The translations under genes and the position numbers were made by a program. A stretch of 13,967 nucleotides of DNA from an uncultured Flavobacterium sp. (GTDB taxonomy: Bacteria; Bacteroidota; Bacteroidia; Flavobacteriales; Flavobacteriaceae): positions 1 through 13,967 of the forward strand of contig CAMPIZ010000010.1 in assembly GCA_946886675.1 (NCBI GenBank). The letters are read 5' to 3'. The notes under the pieces were generated by a model. That model did not search any database and was not told the origin of the DNA. It saw only the letters and a program-made list of their open reading frames with translations. The stretch's first letter is position 1. Each line of letters opens with the position of its first letter. Positions 1 to 6,775 of this stretch are shown piece after piece.

Positions 1-2
1 CA

Positions 3-29
3 TTTGTATACTAAAGTTTTATATATTTG
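3..29 (+). promoter_or_regulatory. Probable promoter of the rpsP-rimM operon
   Basis: TATATTTG at 22-29 matches the Bacteroidota -7 box TAnnTTTG exactly. A TTTG at 3-6 could be the -33 box, but the 15-base gap is a little shorter than usually quoted. Transcription would start near 35, giving an rpsP leader of about 43 bases. Little sequence lies upstream, so a further element could be cut off. Confidence 0.6.
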
Positions 30-43
30 CACCCTTAATTAAC

Positions 44-78
44 GGAGGTCGGGTACCTCAAATTTAATCTAAAGATTA
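44..78 (+). promoter_or_regulatory. rpsP leader with two small hairpins and a displaced GGAGGT
   Basis: GAGGT (45-49) pairs with ACCTC (55-59) around a five-base loop. TAATC (65-69) pairs with GATTA (74-78) around TAAA, so the second stem takes in the A of the start codon. GGAGGT (44-49), a perfect anti-Shine-Dalgarno complement, lies inside the first hairpin and 28 bases before the ATG, too far to act as a normal ribosome binding site. Control of bS16 synthesis by its own protein is a plausible role, but this is inference. Confidence 0.4.
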
Positions 79-632
79 TGCCTGTAAAAATCAGATTACA
101 AAGACACGGTAAAAAAGGAAAACCTTTTTACTGGGTAGTAGCGGCAGATTCCCGCTCAAAAAGAGATGGTAAATTCCTTGAAAAAATAGGAACTTACAAT
201 CCTAACACTAACCCTGCAACTATCGACATTAGCCTTGAGACTGCAGTAAAATGGTTACACAACGGTGCTCAGCCTACTGACACTGCAAGAGCTATCCTTT
301 CTTATAAAGGTGCTCTTCTTAAGCACCACCTTGACGGAGGTGTTAGCAAAGGCGCTCTTACACAAGAGCAGGCAGATGCTAAATTAAACGCTTGGTTAGA
401 AGAAAAAGATGCTAAAGTGAATGCTAAGAAAGATGGTCTTTCATCTGCCCAGGCTGACGCTAGAGCTAAAGCTCTTGCCGCTGAGAAAAAAGTTAACGAA
501 GACCGTATAGCTGCTGCTAAGCAGGCTGAAGCGGAAGCTGCACAGGAAGAAACTGCTGCTGCTGAAACTGAAGAAACTGTAGCAGAGGCTGATACTGCTT
601 CTGACGAAAACACAGAAGAAACCCAGGCTTAA
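78..632 (+). CDS. rpsP: 30S ribosomal protein bS16 with long C-terminal tail
   Basis: Small-subunit ribosomal protein that binds 16S rRNA in the body of the 30S subunit and aids its assembly. The N-terminal part (about residues 1-85) is the full bS16 core: it opens MPVKIRLQRHGKKGKPFYW, continues with a KIGTYNP motif near residue 37, and ends in the PTDTARAIL segment near residue 66. A typical bS16 is 80-90 residues; this one has 184. The extra part begins with a lysine- and alanine-rich, probably helical stretch (about 90-150) and ends in an acidic Glu/Ala/Thr tail. Bacteroidota bS16 proteins are often extended like this, so a frameshift or fusion is unlikely. The ATG at 78 is the family's usual start. 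rimM follows 17 bases after the stop, probably in the same transcript. Confidence 0.97.
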   Translation: MPVKIRLQRHGKKGKPFYWVVAADSRSKRDGKFLEKIGTYNPNTNPATIDISLETAVKWLHNGAQPTDTARAILSYKGALLKHHLDGGVSKGALTQEQADAKLNAWLEEKDAKVNAKKDGLSSAQADARAKALAAEKKVNEDRIAAAKQAEAEAAQEETAAAETEETVAEADTASDENTEETQA

Positions 633-649
633 TTTATAAAAGCGGTTTA

Positions 650-1180
650 ATGCGCAAAGAAGATTGTTTCTACTTAGGCAAAATCGCCAAAAAATTCAGC
701 TATAAAGGTGAAGTCCTTATCTATCTTGATACAGACGAGCCGGGTTTATATGAAAACATGGAATCAGTGTTTGTTGAGATAAACAAGCATCTGGTTCCAT
801 TTTTTATTGTATCCTCTTCTCTTCATAAAGGCGACTTTCTAAGAACGCGTTTTGAAGATATAAACAGTGAAGAAGAAGCTGATAAAATAATGGGCAGTGA
901 AGTATACCTGCCTTTATCAATGCTGCCAAAACTGGAAGGTGATAAGTTTTATTTCCATGAAATTATAGGCTTTGATGCCGATGATCAAAGGCTTGGCAAC
1001 ATAGGCAAGATAGTTGGGGTAAACGACAGTTCGGCACAGCCGCTTTTTGAAATCAAAAAAGGCGATATCGAAATACTTATCCCTATGATAGACGATTTCA
1101 TTATAAAAGTGGATCGCGAGAACAAAAAAATTATACTCGACACACCTGAAGGCTTAGTAGACCTATATTTAAACAGTTAA
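650..1180 (+). CDS. rimM: Ribosome maturation factor RimM
   Basis: Assembly factor that helps mature the 30S head domain around uS19 and 16S rRNA processing. The 176 residues are normal for the family. The N-terminal RimM barrel (about 1-92) begins with a GKI segment at 10-12 and KGEV at 19-22. The C-terminal PRC barrel (about 98-175) carries the FYFHEIIGF motif near 100, the IGKIVGV motif near 118 and the IPMIDDFI motif near 144. The pairing with rpsP is widely conserved. In Proteobacteria trmD and rplS follow, whereas here the next gene is a different tRNA methyltransferase. No Shine-Dalgarno sequence precedes the ATG, as is usual in this phylum. Confidence 0.96.
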   Translation: MRKEDCFYLGKIAKKFSYKGEVLIYLDTDEPGLYENMESVFVEINKHLVPFFIVSSSLHKGDFLRTRFEDINSEEEADKIMGSEVYLPLSMLPKLEGDKFYFHEIIGFDADDQRLGNIGKIVGVNDSSAQPLFEIKKGDIEILIPMIDDFIIKVDRENKKIILDTPEGLVDLYLNS

Positions 1181-1265
1181 TCCGTTTTAGATTTCACAGT
1201 TTCAGGGTTTAAGGCTAATATAATCTTTATCTCAATATTCAAATCTAACATCTCATTCCTAAGAA

Positions 1266-1973
1266 ATGTTCCAATTCAAGCAGTTTACCATTAATCAGGA
1301 TAAATGTGCCATGAAAATTGGTACTGACGGGGTTTTGCTTGGAGCATGGGCACCATTCAACAACAACACCTACAACATTCTGGATATTGGCGCAGGAACA
1401 GGCCTGATAGCACTTATGCTTGCACAGCGAAGCCATGCAGAACATATTGATGCTATCGAAATTGACGATGATGCCTATGAGCAATGTGTTGAAAATTTTG
1501 AGGAAAGCCCTTGGGGTGACCGCCTTTTTTGCTATCATGCAGGGCTTGATGAGTTTGTTGAGGAAATGGAAGATGAGGAATATGATCTGATTGTATCTAA
1601 CCCTCCTTTTTATTCTGAAAATTATTCTTCCGGTAATGAGCAGCGTGACAAAGCACGCTTTACTGAATCAATGCCTTTTGAAGAACTGATTGAAGCCGCT
1701 GCGCTTTTATTATCTGAAAACGGAATATTTGCAGTTATTATCCCTTTTGAAGAAGAAGAAAAATTTAAGGCAATTGCTGCTGAACAGGGTTTATTTCCTG
1801 CTAAAATCTTAAGAGTTAAAGGCACTCCGGAAACCGAGATAAAGAGAAGCCTTTTAGCATTTACCCGGCAACATGCAGAAACTGTTGTTGATGAGTTGAT
1901 AATAGAGACTGTACGTCATCAATACACATCAGAATATACTGCACTTACCAAAGATTTTTATCTCAAGATGTAG
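1266..1973 (+). CDS. trmN6: tRNA1(Val) adenine-37 N6-methyltransferase (TrmN6/YfiC family)
   Basis: SAM-dependent enzyme that by family methylates N6 of A37, next to the anticodon of tRNA1(Val). The 235-residue protein is a single Rossmann methyltransferase domain. Motif I is DIGAGTG at 40-46, an acidic motif II (AIEID) lies near 63, and the catalytic NPPFY of N6-adenine methyltransferases is at 112-116. The early KIGTDGVLLGAW segment (17-28) is typical of this family and separates it from HemK/PrmC. It lies 85 bases after rimM. I see no clear promoter or terminator in that gap, so it may be read through from rpsP-rimM. The exact tRNA substrate is taken from E. coli and not shown by the sequence. 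Confidence 0.88.
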   Translation: MFQFKQFTINQDKCAMKIGTDGVLLGAWAPFNNNTYNILDIGAGTGLIALMLAQRSHAEHIDAIEIDDDAYEQCVENFEESPWGDRLFCYHAGLDEFVEEMEDEEYDLIVSNPPFYSENYSSGNEQRDKARFTESMPFEELIEAAALLLSENGIFAVIIPFEEEEKFKAIAAEQGLFPAKILRVKGTPETEIKRSLLAFTRQHAETVVDELIIETVRHQYTSEYTALTKDFYLKM

Positions 1974-2016
1974 GCTTTTCACGATAGCTATAAAAATTAC
2001 AACAAAATATTAGGCA

Positions 2017-2042
2017 TTTGTTACAATTCTTCTTTACTTTTG
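2017..2042 (+). promoter_or_regulatory. Probable promoter of the acyl-CoA dehydrogenase gene
   Basis: TACTTTTG at 2035-2042 is an exact TAnnTTTG -7 box ending 19 bases before the ATG at 2062. TTTG at 2017-2020 is a possible -33 box, but the 14-base gap is short. That TTTG overlaps a TTGTTACAA nonamer (2018-2026) that recurs in two other intergenic regions of the window. Confidence 0.5.
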
Positions 2043-2061
2043 CCCAACTAAAACGTTATAA

Positions 2062-3240
2062 ATGAAACCAGATTTATTTCAGGCTCCTGATTACTATTTA
2101 CTTGACGAGTTACTTACAGACGAACATAAAATGGTTCGCGATGCCGCACGTGAGTGGGTTAAACGCGAAGTATCACCAATAATTGAGGATTTTGCTCAAA
2201 AGGCGGAGTTTCCGGAGCAAATAATACAGGGATTAGCTGATATAGGTGCTTTTGGCCCTTATATTCCTGAAGAATATGGCGGCGCAGGCCTTGACCAGAT
2301 TTCTTACGGGCTTATTATGCAGGAAATTGAAAGAGGTGACAGCGGCGTGCGCTCCACAGCATCGGTACAGTCTTCTCTTGTTATGTACCCTATATGGAAA
2401 TACGGTAATGAAGAACAACGTAAAAAATACCTGCCTAAGCTTGCTTCTGGCGAATACATGGGCTGTTTTGGCTTAACAGAACCTGATTATGGCTCCAACC
2501 CCGGCGGAATGATTACCAATTTTAAGGATATGGGAGACCATTACCTTTTAAATGGTGCTAAAATGTGGATATCTAATGCTCCGTTTGCTGACATTGCAGT
2601 GGTATGGGCTAAGGATGAATCGGGAAGAATTCACGGCCTTGTTGTTGAGCGTGGCATGGAAGGGTTCTCAACACCTGAAACGCATAATAAATGGTCGTTA
2701 AGAGCATCGGCAACCGGCGAGCTTATTTTTGATAACGTAAAGGTTCCTAAAGAAAACCTCTTACCTAACAAATCAGGCCTGGGAGCACCTCTTGGCTGCC
2801 TTGATTCTGCCCGTTATGGTATTGCATGGGGCGCTATAGGTGCCGCAATGGACTGTTATGATACTGCCCTACGCTACGCAAAAGAGCGTGTACAGTTTGA
2901 CAAACCAATTGCCGCCACACAGCTACAGCAAAAGAAACTTGCTGAGATGATTACAGAAATTACCAAAGCACAATTGCTTACATGGAGGCTTGGTGTTTTA
3001 AGAAATGAAGGCAAAGCTACAACGGCGCAAATATCTATGGCTAAAAGAAACAATGTAGATATGGCTCTTAATATTGCCCGAGAAGCAAGGCAAATACTGG
3101 GTGGTATGGGTATTACAGGAGAGTATTCTATAATGCGCCATATGATGAACCTTGAAAGTGTTATTACTTATGAAGGCACACACGACATACATTTACTTAT
3201 TACAGGTATGGATATAACAGGCCATGCTGCCTTTAAATAA
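2062..3240 (+). CDS. gcdH: Acyl-CoA dehydrogenase, glutaryl-CoA dehydrogenase type
   Basis: FAD flavoenzyme that oxidises an acyl-CoA at C2-C3; glutaryl-CoA dehydrogenase also decarboxylates, giving crotonyl-CoA in lysine and tryptophan breakdown. The 392 residues cover the helical N-terminal domain, the middle beta domain (GCFGLTEPDYGSNPGG at 134-149 and WISNAPFAD near 168) and the C-terminal helical domain. The ending YEGTHDIH (370-377) contains the presumed catalytic base Glu371. As I recall the human enzyme, its Glu87-Arg94-Ser95 and Tyr369 correspond here to Glu90-Arg97-Ser98 and Tyr370, which favours a decarboxylating glutaryl-CoA enzyme. The gene stands alone between a promoter and a terminator, and no lysine-degradation neighbours or electron-transfer flavoprotein genes are visible. 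Another short-chain acyl-CoA substrate therefore remains possible. Confidence 0.85.
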   Translation: MKPDLFQAPDYYLLDELLTDEHKMVRDAAREWVKREVSPIIEDFAQKAEFPEQIIQGLADIGAFGPYIPEEYGGAGLDQISYGLIMQEIERGDSGVRSTASVQSSLVMYPIWKYGNEEQRKKYLPKLASGEYMGCFGLTEPDYGSNPGGMITNFKDMGDHYLLNGAKMWISNAPFADIAVVWAKDESGRIHGLVVERGMEGFSTPETHNKWSLRASATGELIFDNVKVPKENLLPNKSGLGAPLGCLDSARYGIAWGAIGAAMDCYDTALRYAKERVQFDKPIAATQLQQKKLAEMITEITKAQLLTWRLGVLRNEGKATTAQISMAKRNNVDMALNIAREARQILGGMGITGEYSIMRHMMNLESVITYEGTHDIHLLITGMDITGHAAFK

Positions 3241-3284
3241 AAGAATAACAGAAAATTATATCTCTATTTACAAAATCAATTGTT

Positions 3285-3314
3285 AAAAGCTTCTTTGTGT
3301 AAAGAAGCTTTTTT
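3285..3314 (+). terminator. Rho-independent terminator after gcdH
   Basis: A perfect 12-base-pair stem, AAAAGCTTCTTT (3285-3296) with AAAGAAGCTTTT (3301-3312), closes a GTGT loop and runs into a T-rich stretch. It lies 45 bases after the gcdH stop and overlaps the promoter of the next gene. Confidence 0.8.
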
Positions 3315-3321
3315 AATTTTG
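3294..3321 (+). promoter_or_regulatory. Probable promoter of the DUF3050 gene, overlapping the terminator
   Basis: TAATTTTG at 3314-3321 is an exact TAnnTTTG box, and TTTG at 3294-3297 lies 16 bases before it, at the tip of the terminator hairpin. The start codon is at 3336, so the 5' leader would be only about 8-10 bases long. Confidence 0.55.
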
Positions 3322-3335
3322 TAAAAAACAATGCT

Positions 3336-4121
3336 ATGAATATTGATACCATCAACAAAAGTATCCAGCCCCAAAAAGATCTTCTGTTACAGCATTCTTT
3401 ATATAATAAAGTAAGAACAATAGACGACCTGAGGCAGTTTTTGCAGGGGCATGTATATGCCGTTTGGGATTTTATGTCGTTACTTAAGGCATTACAATCT
3501 AAACTTACATGCACAACAACTCCGTGGCTTCCTATAGGTAATAGTGAAGTACGATATCTTATTAACGAAATTGTACTTGCAGAAGAGACCGATATAAGCC
3601 TGGACGGAAAAAGACAGAGTCACTATGAGATGTATGTAGATGCCATGAAAGCCTGCGGAGCAAGCATTACCGAAATAGAAGAATTTCTGGCAGATGTGAT
3701 TTCTACACAAAATATTTATGTATCCATAAAGCAAAGCAGTCTTCATGAAAGCATAAAAGATTTCTTAAACTTCACTTTCAGGATAATAGACCAGGGAAAA
3801 CCTCATGAAATTGCCGCTGCCTTCACCTTTGGACGTGAAGACCTTATCCCGGATATGTTTACTGAAATACTAAAGAACTTCCAGAACAATTTCCCGGAAA
3901 CCAATTTGGATAAACTGTTATACTATTTTGAAAGGCATATTGAACTTGACGGGGATGAACACGGCCCCATGGCAATGCAGATGATAACAGATCTTTGCGG
4001 TAACGATGCCGATAAATGGAAGGAAGTAGAAGAGGCCTCAAAACAGGCTTTAGAAAAAAGAATCGGACTTTGGAATGCTATAGAAGAGAACATCCTGCAC
4101 CATGATATGGCTTCGATATAG
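3336..4121 (+). CDS. DUF3050 family protein, putative heme-oxygenase-like fold
   Basis: I recognise this 261-residue protein as DUF3050-like; no function is established that I know of. It has no signal peptide or membrane segment and should be cytosolic and mostly helical. Family-like blocks are GHVYAVWDFMSLLK (38-51), EIVLAEETD (78-86), SHYEMY (95-100), FTFGRED (163-169) and RHIELDGDEHG (200-210). His201, Asp205 and His209 are spaced i, i+4, i+8 on one presumed helix; Glu78, Glu83/84 and His96 lie on an earlier one. This resembles the ligand layout of heme-oxygenase-like diiron oxidases such as SznF and UndA, so a metal-dependent oxidase is my inference. The gene is monocistronic, between its own promoter and a strong terminator, so the neighbours give no hint of a substrate. 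Confidence 0.75.
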   Translation: MNIDTINKSIQPQKDLLLQHSLYNKVRTIDDLRQFLQGHVYAVWDFMSLLKALQSKLTCTTTPWLPIGNSEVRYLINEIVLAEETDISLDGKRQSHYEMYVDAMKACGASITEIEEFLADVISTQNIYVSIKQSSLHESIKDFLNFTFRIIDQGKPHEIAAAFTFGREDLIPDMFTEILKNFQNNFPETNLDKLLYYFERHIELDGDEHGPMAMQMITDLCGNDADKWKEVEEASKQALEKRIGLWNAIEENILHHDMASI

Positions 4122-4144
4122 AAACTTTACAAAAATTTTATTTG

Positions 4145-4174
4145 AAAAGGCCTGCTAACGCAGGCCTTTTTTTT
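4145..4174 (+). terminator. Strong Rho-independent terminator after the DUF3050 gene
   Basis: AAAAGGCCTGC (4145-4155) pairs perfectly with GCAGGCCTTTT (4160-4170) around a TAAC loop, followed by four more Ts. It begins 24 bases after the stop codon. Confidence 0.9.
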
Positions 4175-4285
4175 AACGTCTTTCAACACCTATATGCTAA
4201 AATAAAATACTATTTTTACGGCTTTTGTTACAAATTCGGCAATCAGTCGTTTAAACAATAACAACAATTTTATTTTACTAAATTT

Positions 4286-6346
4286 ATGAATTCAAACTTT
4301 ACCTTAAAAGTCTGTGCAGGGCTATTTGCAGGATTAATTTCTGTAAGTTCTTACGGGCAGACAACACCAAAAAAATTTGGCTCTTCAAAAATTGAAACTG
4401 TAAAATGTGCCACGACGGAGTATGAAGAGTATCTTCAGCAAAAACTTCCGGGAAGAGCATCTACTCAGCAGTTTGAGGAGTGGCTTGCTCCAAAAGTACA
4501 GGCAGAAAAAGCAAAAAGATTTTTAAAAAATAACCAGGACACCAATGAGGTTGTAACTATACCTGTAGTTTTTCATGTAATCCATAATGGTGATGCAATA
4601 GGTACAGATGAAAACATCAGTGAAGAACAAATACTCTCGCAAATCACTGTTTTAAATCAGGATTACAGAAAAATGGCCGAAACTCCGGGATATAATGAAA
4701 ATCCTGTAGGTGCCGATATGGAAATACAGTTTTGCTTAGCCCAAAGAGATCCTGATGGTAATGCCTCAAGCGGGATTACAAGGCATTATTATGAAAACAA
4801 TGATTTGTTTGGCTGGGAAATGACACAGGTTGAGGAAATTATCAAACCTCAAACCCAATGGGATCCTAGTAAATACCTAAATATATGGGTAGTAAGTAAT
4901 ATTTACATAGAATACATGGGGGCACCGGCAGGAGAACTTGCAGGATATGCTCAGTTCCCAACAGAGTCGGGACTTGACGGACTTAACGAGCCAGGCATGC
5001 CACAACTTGCAAGCACAGATGGTGTGGCACTGGGAGCAATGTACTGCGGCTCTTCAGAAATATATCCGGAAGGCAGCTATGATCAAGTAACAGGAAGAGA
5101 CAGAGGAAGAACTGCAACCCATGAGATAGGACACTTTTTAGGACTAAGGCACATTTGGGGTGATGGTGGCTGTAATGTAGACGATTTTTGTGAAGATACA
5201 CCAGTTACAGCTAATGCGAACCAAGGTTGCCCTGACGGGATGGATTCATGCCCATCGTCACCGGGACTTGATATGATTGAAAACTACATGGATTATACTT
5301 TTGATACTTGCCAGAATGTTTTCACTCAGGATCAGAAGGACAGGATGCAGGCAGTACTGGCAAACTCGCCGAGAAGAGCTTCCTTATTAACTTCAGATGG
5401 ATGTCAGCCAGGAGCTACTTATGACTTGGACGGAGCTCTTAATATGCTAAATCTTAATAAGTCCTGCGATGGGACAATAGCGCCAACACTTGCTATTGAA
5501 AATGTGGGTACTGAAACAATTACTTCTGCTACAATAAGTTTCCAGATAGATGAAGATGAAGCACAAACTTTTGAATGGACAGGAAGTATAATAGCAGGTG
5601 AAGCCACACAGGTAACATTTGATGAAATACAGCCTGCACTAGGCGAGCATACATTTAATGCAACAATTACTGCAGTAAACGATACTGAAGAAGGAACAAC
5701 TTTAAATAATAACATTGAAGTTCCTTTTAGTGTTATAGGTATACCTACTGCCGTAACTGATGAGGTTATAGTTACAATTAATACCGATAATGGCGGTGAT
5801 GAAGTACTATGGGCTCTTATAGAAGGTAATGATTTTAATGCAGATCCTATAGCTACAGGTGGTGAAGGTGCATATGGCGATAATCAAACATACACAACCT
5901 CAGTATCAGTAGAATCAGGAAAATGCTACACTTTTGTGATAATTGATATAATGGGCAACGGACTTTGCTGCCAAAACGGTAACGGAAGCTACAGCATAAC
6001 CGATTCTGAAGGCAATATACTTGCCCAGGGAGCACAATTTAGCATTATAGAAAGCAAAGGCTTTGGTATAGACATAACGTTTGACAACGAAGACTTTAAT
6101 AATCCACTTCAAAAAGCTGTTCTTTACCCTAACCCAACAAGCGGTATTATTAATATAGCCATGCCGGACAACAATCTTCCGGAAAACTATACAATATATA
6201 ACAGCTTAGGACAGGTAGTAGCATCTGCAAAGGTAAATTCTGCCGATAATCTTAAGATAAATACTTCTGCATACAGCAATGGTATTTACTTTATCAGGCT
6301 TGAAAAAGATGATCAGAGCACAACGCTTAAGTTTGTGAAGAACTAA
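4286..6346 (+). CDS. Secreted M43 (pappalysin-like) zinc metalloprotease with T9SS sorting domain
   Basis: Extracellular zinc endopeptidase of the metzincin clan. A Sec signal peptide covers about residues 1-25 (cleavage probably after SSYGQ). The catalytic domain runs to about 370 and has the zinc site HEIGHFLGLRH (279-289: His279, His283, His289, with Glu280 catalytic) and the Met-turn ENYMDY around Met335. Cysteines at 296, 302, 315, 322, 342 and 373 may form disulfides. Next come a beta-rich CARDB/Ig-like segment (about 386-483) and a second beta domain (about 490-600) with a DIMGNGLCCQNGNG loop. The last 80 residues (about 608-686), with YPNPTSG at 614-620 and GIYFIRL at 666-672, form a type A T9SS C-terminal sorting domain, so the protein is exported through the outer membrane and either anchored or released. 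Residues about 40-90 may be a propeptide. It is monocistronic between two strong terminators; the substrate is unknown. Confidence 0.93.
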   Translation: MNSNFTLKVCAGLFAGLISVSSYGQTTPKKFGSSKIETVKCATTEYEEYLQQKLPGRASTQQFEEWLAPKVQAEKAKRFLKNNQDTNEVVTIPVVFHVIHNGDAIGTDENISEEQILSQITVLNQDYRKMAETPGYNENPVGADMEIQFCLAQRDPDGNASSGITRHYYENNDLFGWEMTQVEEIIKPQTQWDPSKYLNIWVVSNIYIEYMGAPAGELAGYAQFPTESGLDGLNEPGMPQLASTDGVALGAMYCGSSEIYPEGSYDQVTGRDRGRTATHEIGHFLGLRHIWGDGGCNVDDFCEDTPVTANANQGCPDGMDSCPSSPGLDMIENYMDYTFDTCQNVFTQDQKDRMQAVLANSPRRASLLTSDGCQPGATYDLDGALNMLNLNKSCDGTIAPTLAIENVGTETITSATISFQIDEDEAQTFEWTGSIIAGEATQVTFDEIQPALGEHTFNATITAVNDTEEGTTLNNNIEVPFSVIGIPTAVTDEVIVTINTDNGGDEVLWALIEGNDFNADPIATGGEGAYGDNQTYTTSVSVESGKCYTFVIIDIMGNGLCCQNGNGSYSITDSEGNILAQGAQFSIIESKGFGIDITFDNEDFNNPLQKAVLYPNPTSGIINIAMPDNNLPENYTIYNSLGQVVASAKVNSADNLKINTSAYSNGIYFIRLEKDDQSTTLKFVKN

Positions 6347-6369
6347 GCCAAGTATAAGTAAATAATTAA

Positions 6370-6398
6370 AAAAGCCCTTTCAGACTGAAAGGGCTTTT
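6370..6398. terminator. Bidirectional terminator between the protease and ferredoxin genes
   Basis: AAAAGCCCTTTC (6370-6381) pairs with GAAAGGGCTTTT (6387-6398), a perfect 12-base-pair stem with an AGACT loop. A-rich sequence on the left and T-rich sequence on the right give a U-tract in both directions. It serves the protease gene (+, stop at 6346) and the ferredoxin gene (-, stop at 6444), which converge here. Confidence 0.9.
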
Positions 6399-6443
6399 GC
6401 TTTTGTAAATACAATAAAAAGACCTTATTAAAGGTGTTTCATT

Positions 6444-6773
6444 TTATGACTCAGGAGCGAGTTCAATCTCTAGTCCGTTAAGATCTTCCGTGATGGGTAT
6501 CTGGCACCCAAGGCGGCTGTTAGGTTTTACATAAAAAGCTTCGCTTAGCATAGCATCCTCATCCGGACCCATTTCGGGCAATTCTACATCATTAATAACA
6601 TAGCATTGGCAAGAGGCACACATTGCCATGCCACCACATACACCTATAGTACCTTCCGGAGCCAGCTCATAAGCTCTTACAAGCTCCATTATATTCATAG
6701 ACATGTCTGTTGGCGCCTGCACTTCGTGCATAACGCCTTCTCTGTCCTTTATTTTTATGGTTACATCTGCCAT
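6444..6773 (-). CDS. Adrenodoxin-type [2Fe-2S] ferredoxin
   Basis: Small soluble electron carrier of 109 residues. Cys46, Cys52, Cys55 and Cys90 follow the C-x5-C-x2-C-xn-C pattern of vertebrate adrenodoxin and bacterial ISC ferredoxin. Cys57 is an extra cysteine close to the cluster. Plant-type ferredoxins use a C-x4-C-x2-C spacing, so this belongs to the adrenodoxin/Fdx branch. The start codon lies two bases after the stop of the reductase gene, so the two are surely cotranscribed and probably work as a pair: NADPH to reductase to ferredoxin. The next genes upstream encode Fe-S scaffold and carrier proteins, so supplying electrons for Fe-S cluster assembly is a plausible role, although other acceptors are possible. 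Confidence 0.92.
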   Translation of the reverse strand: MADVTIKIKDREGVMHEVQAPTDMSMNIMELVRAYELAPEGTIGVCGGMAMCASCQCYVINDVELPEMGPDEDAMLSEAFYVKPNSRLGCQIPITEDLNGLEIELAPES

Positions 6774-6775
6774 GA

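Noticed and set aside
52..57. GGTACC palindrome in the rpsP leader as a protein-binding site
   Set aside because: A six-base palindrome is too short to mean much by itself and is part of the GAGGT/ACCTC hairpin.
302..613. 103-residue minus-strand frame opposite rpsP
   Set aside because: Its Ser/Ala-rich sequence is the reverse image of the repetitive rpsP tail, not an independent protein.
1181..1265. Search for a promoter, terminator or small gene between rimM and trmN6
   Set aside because: I found no TAnnTTTG box, no good hairpin and no convincing short open frame in these 85 bases.
4175..4285. Promoter of the M43 protease gene
   Set aside because: The gap must hold one because a strong terminator precedes it, but the only boxes (TATTTTTA near 4211, TAAATTTA next to the ATG) are imperfect or badly placed, so I did not annotate one.
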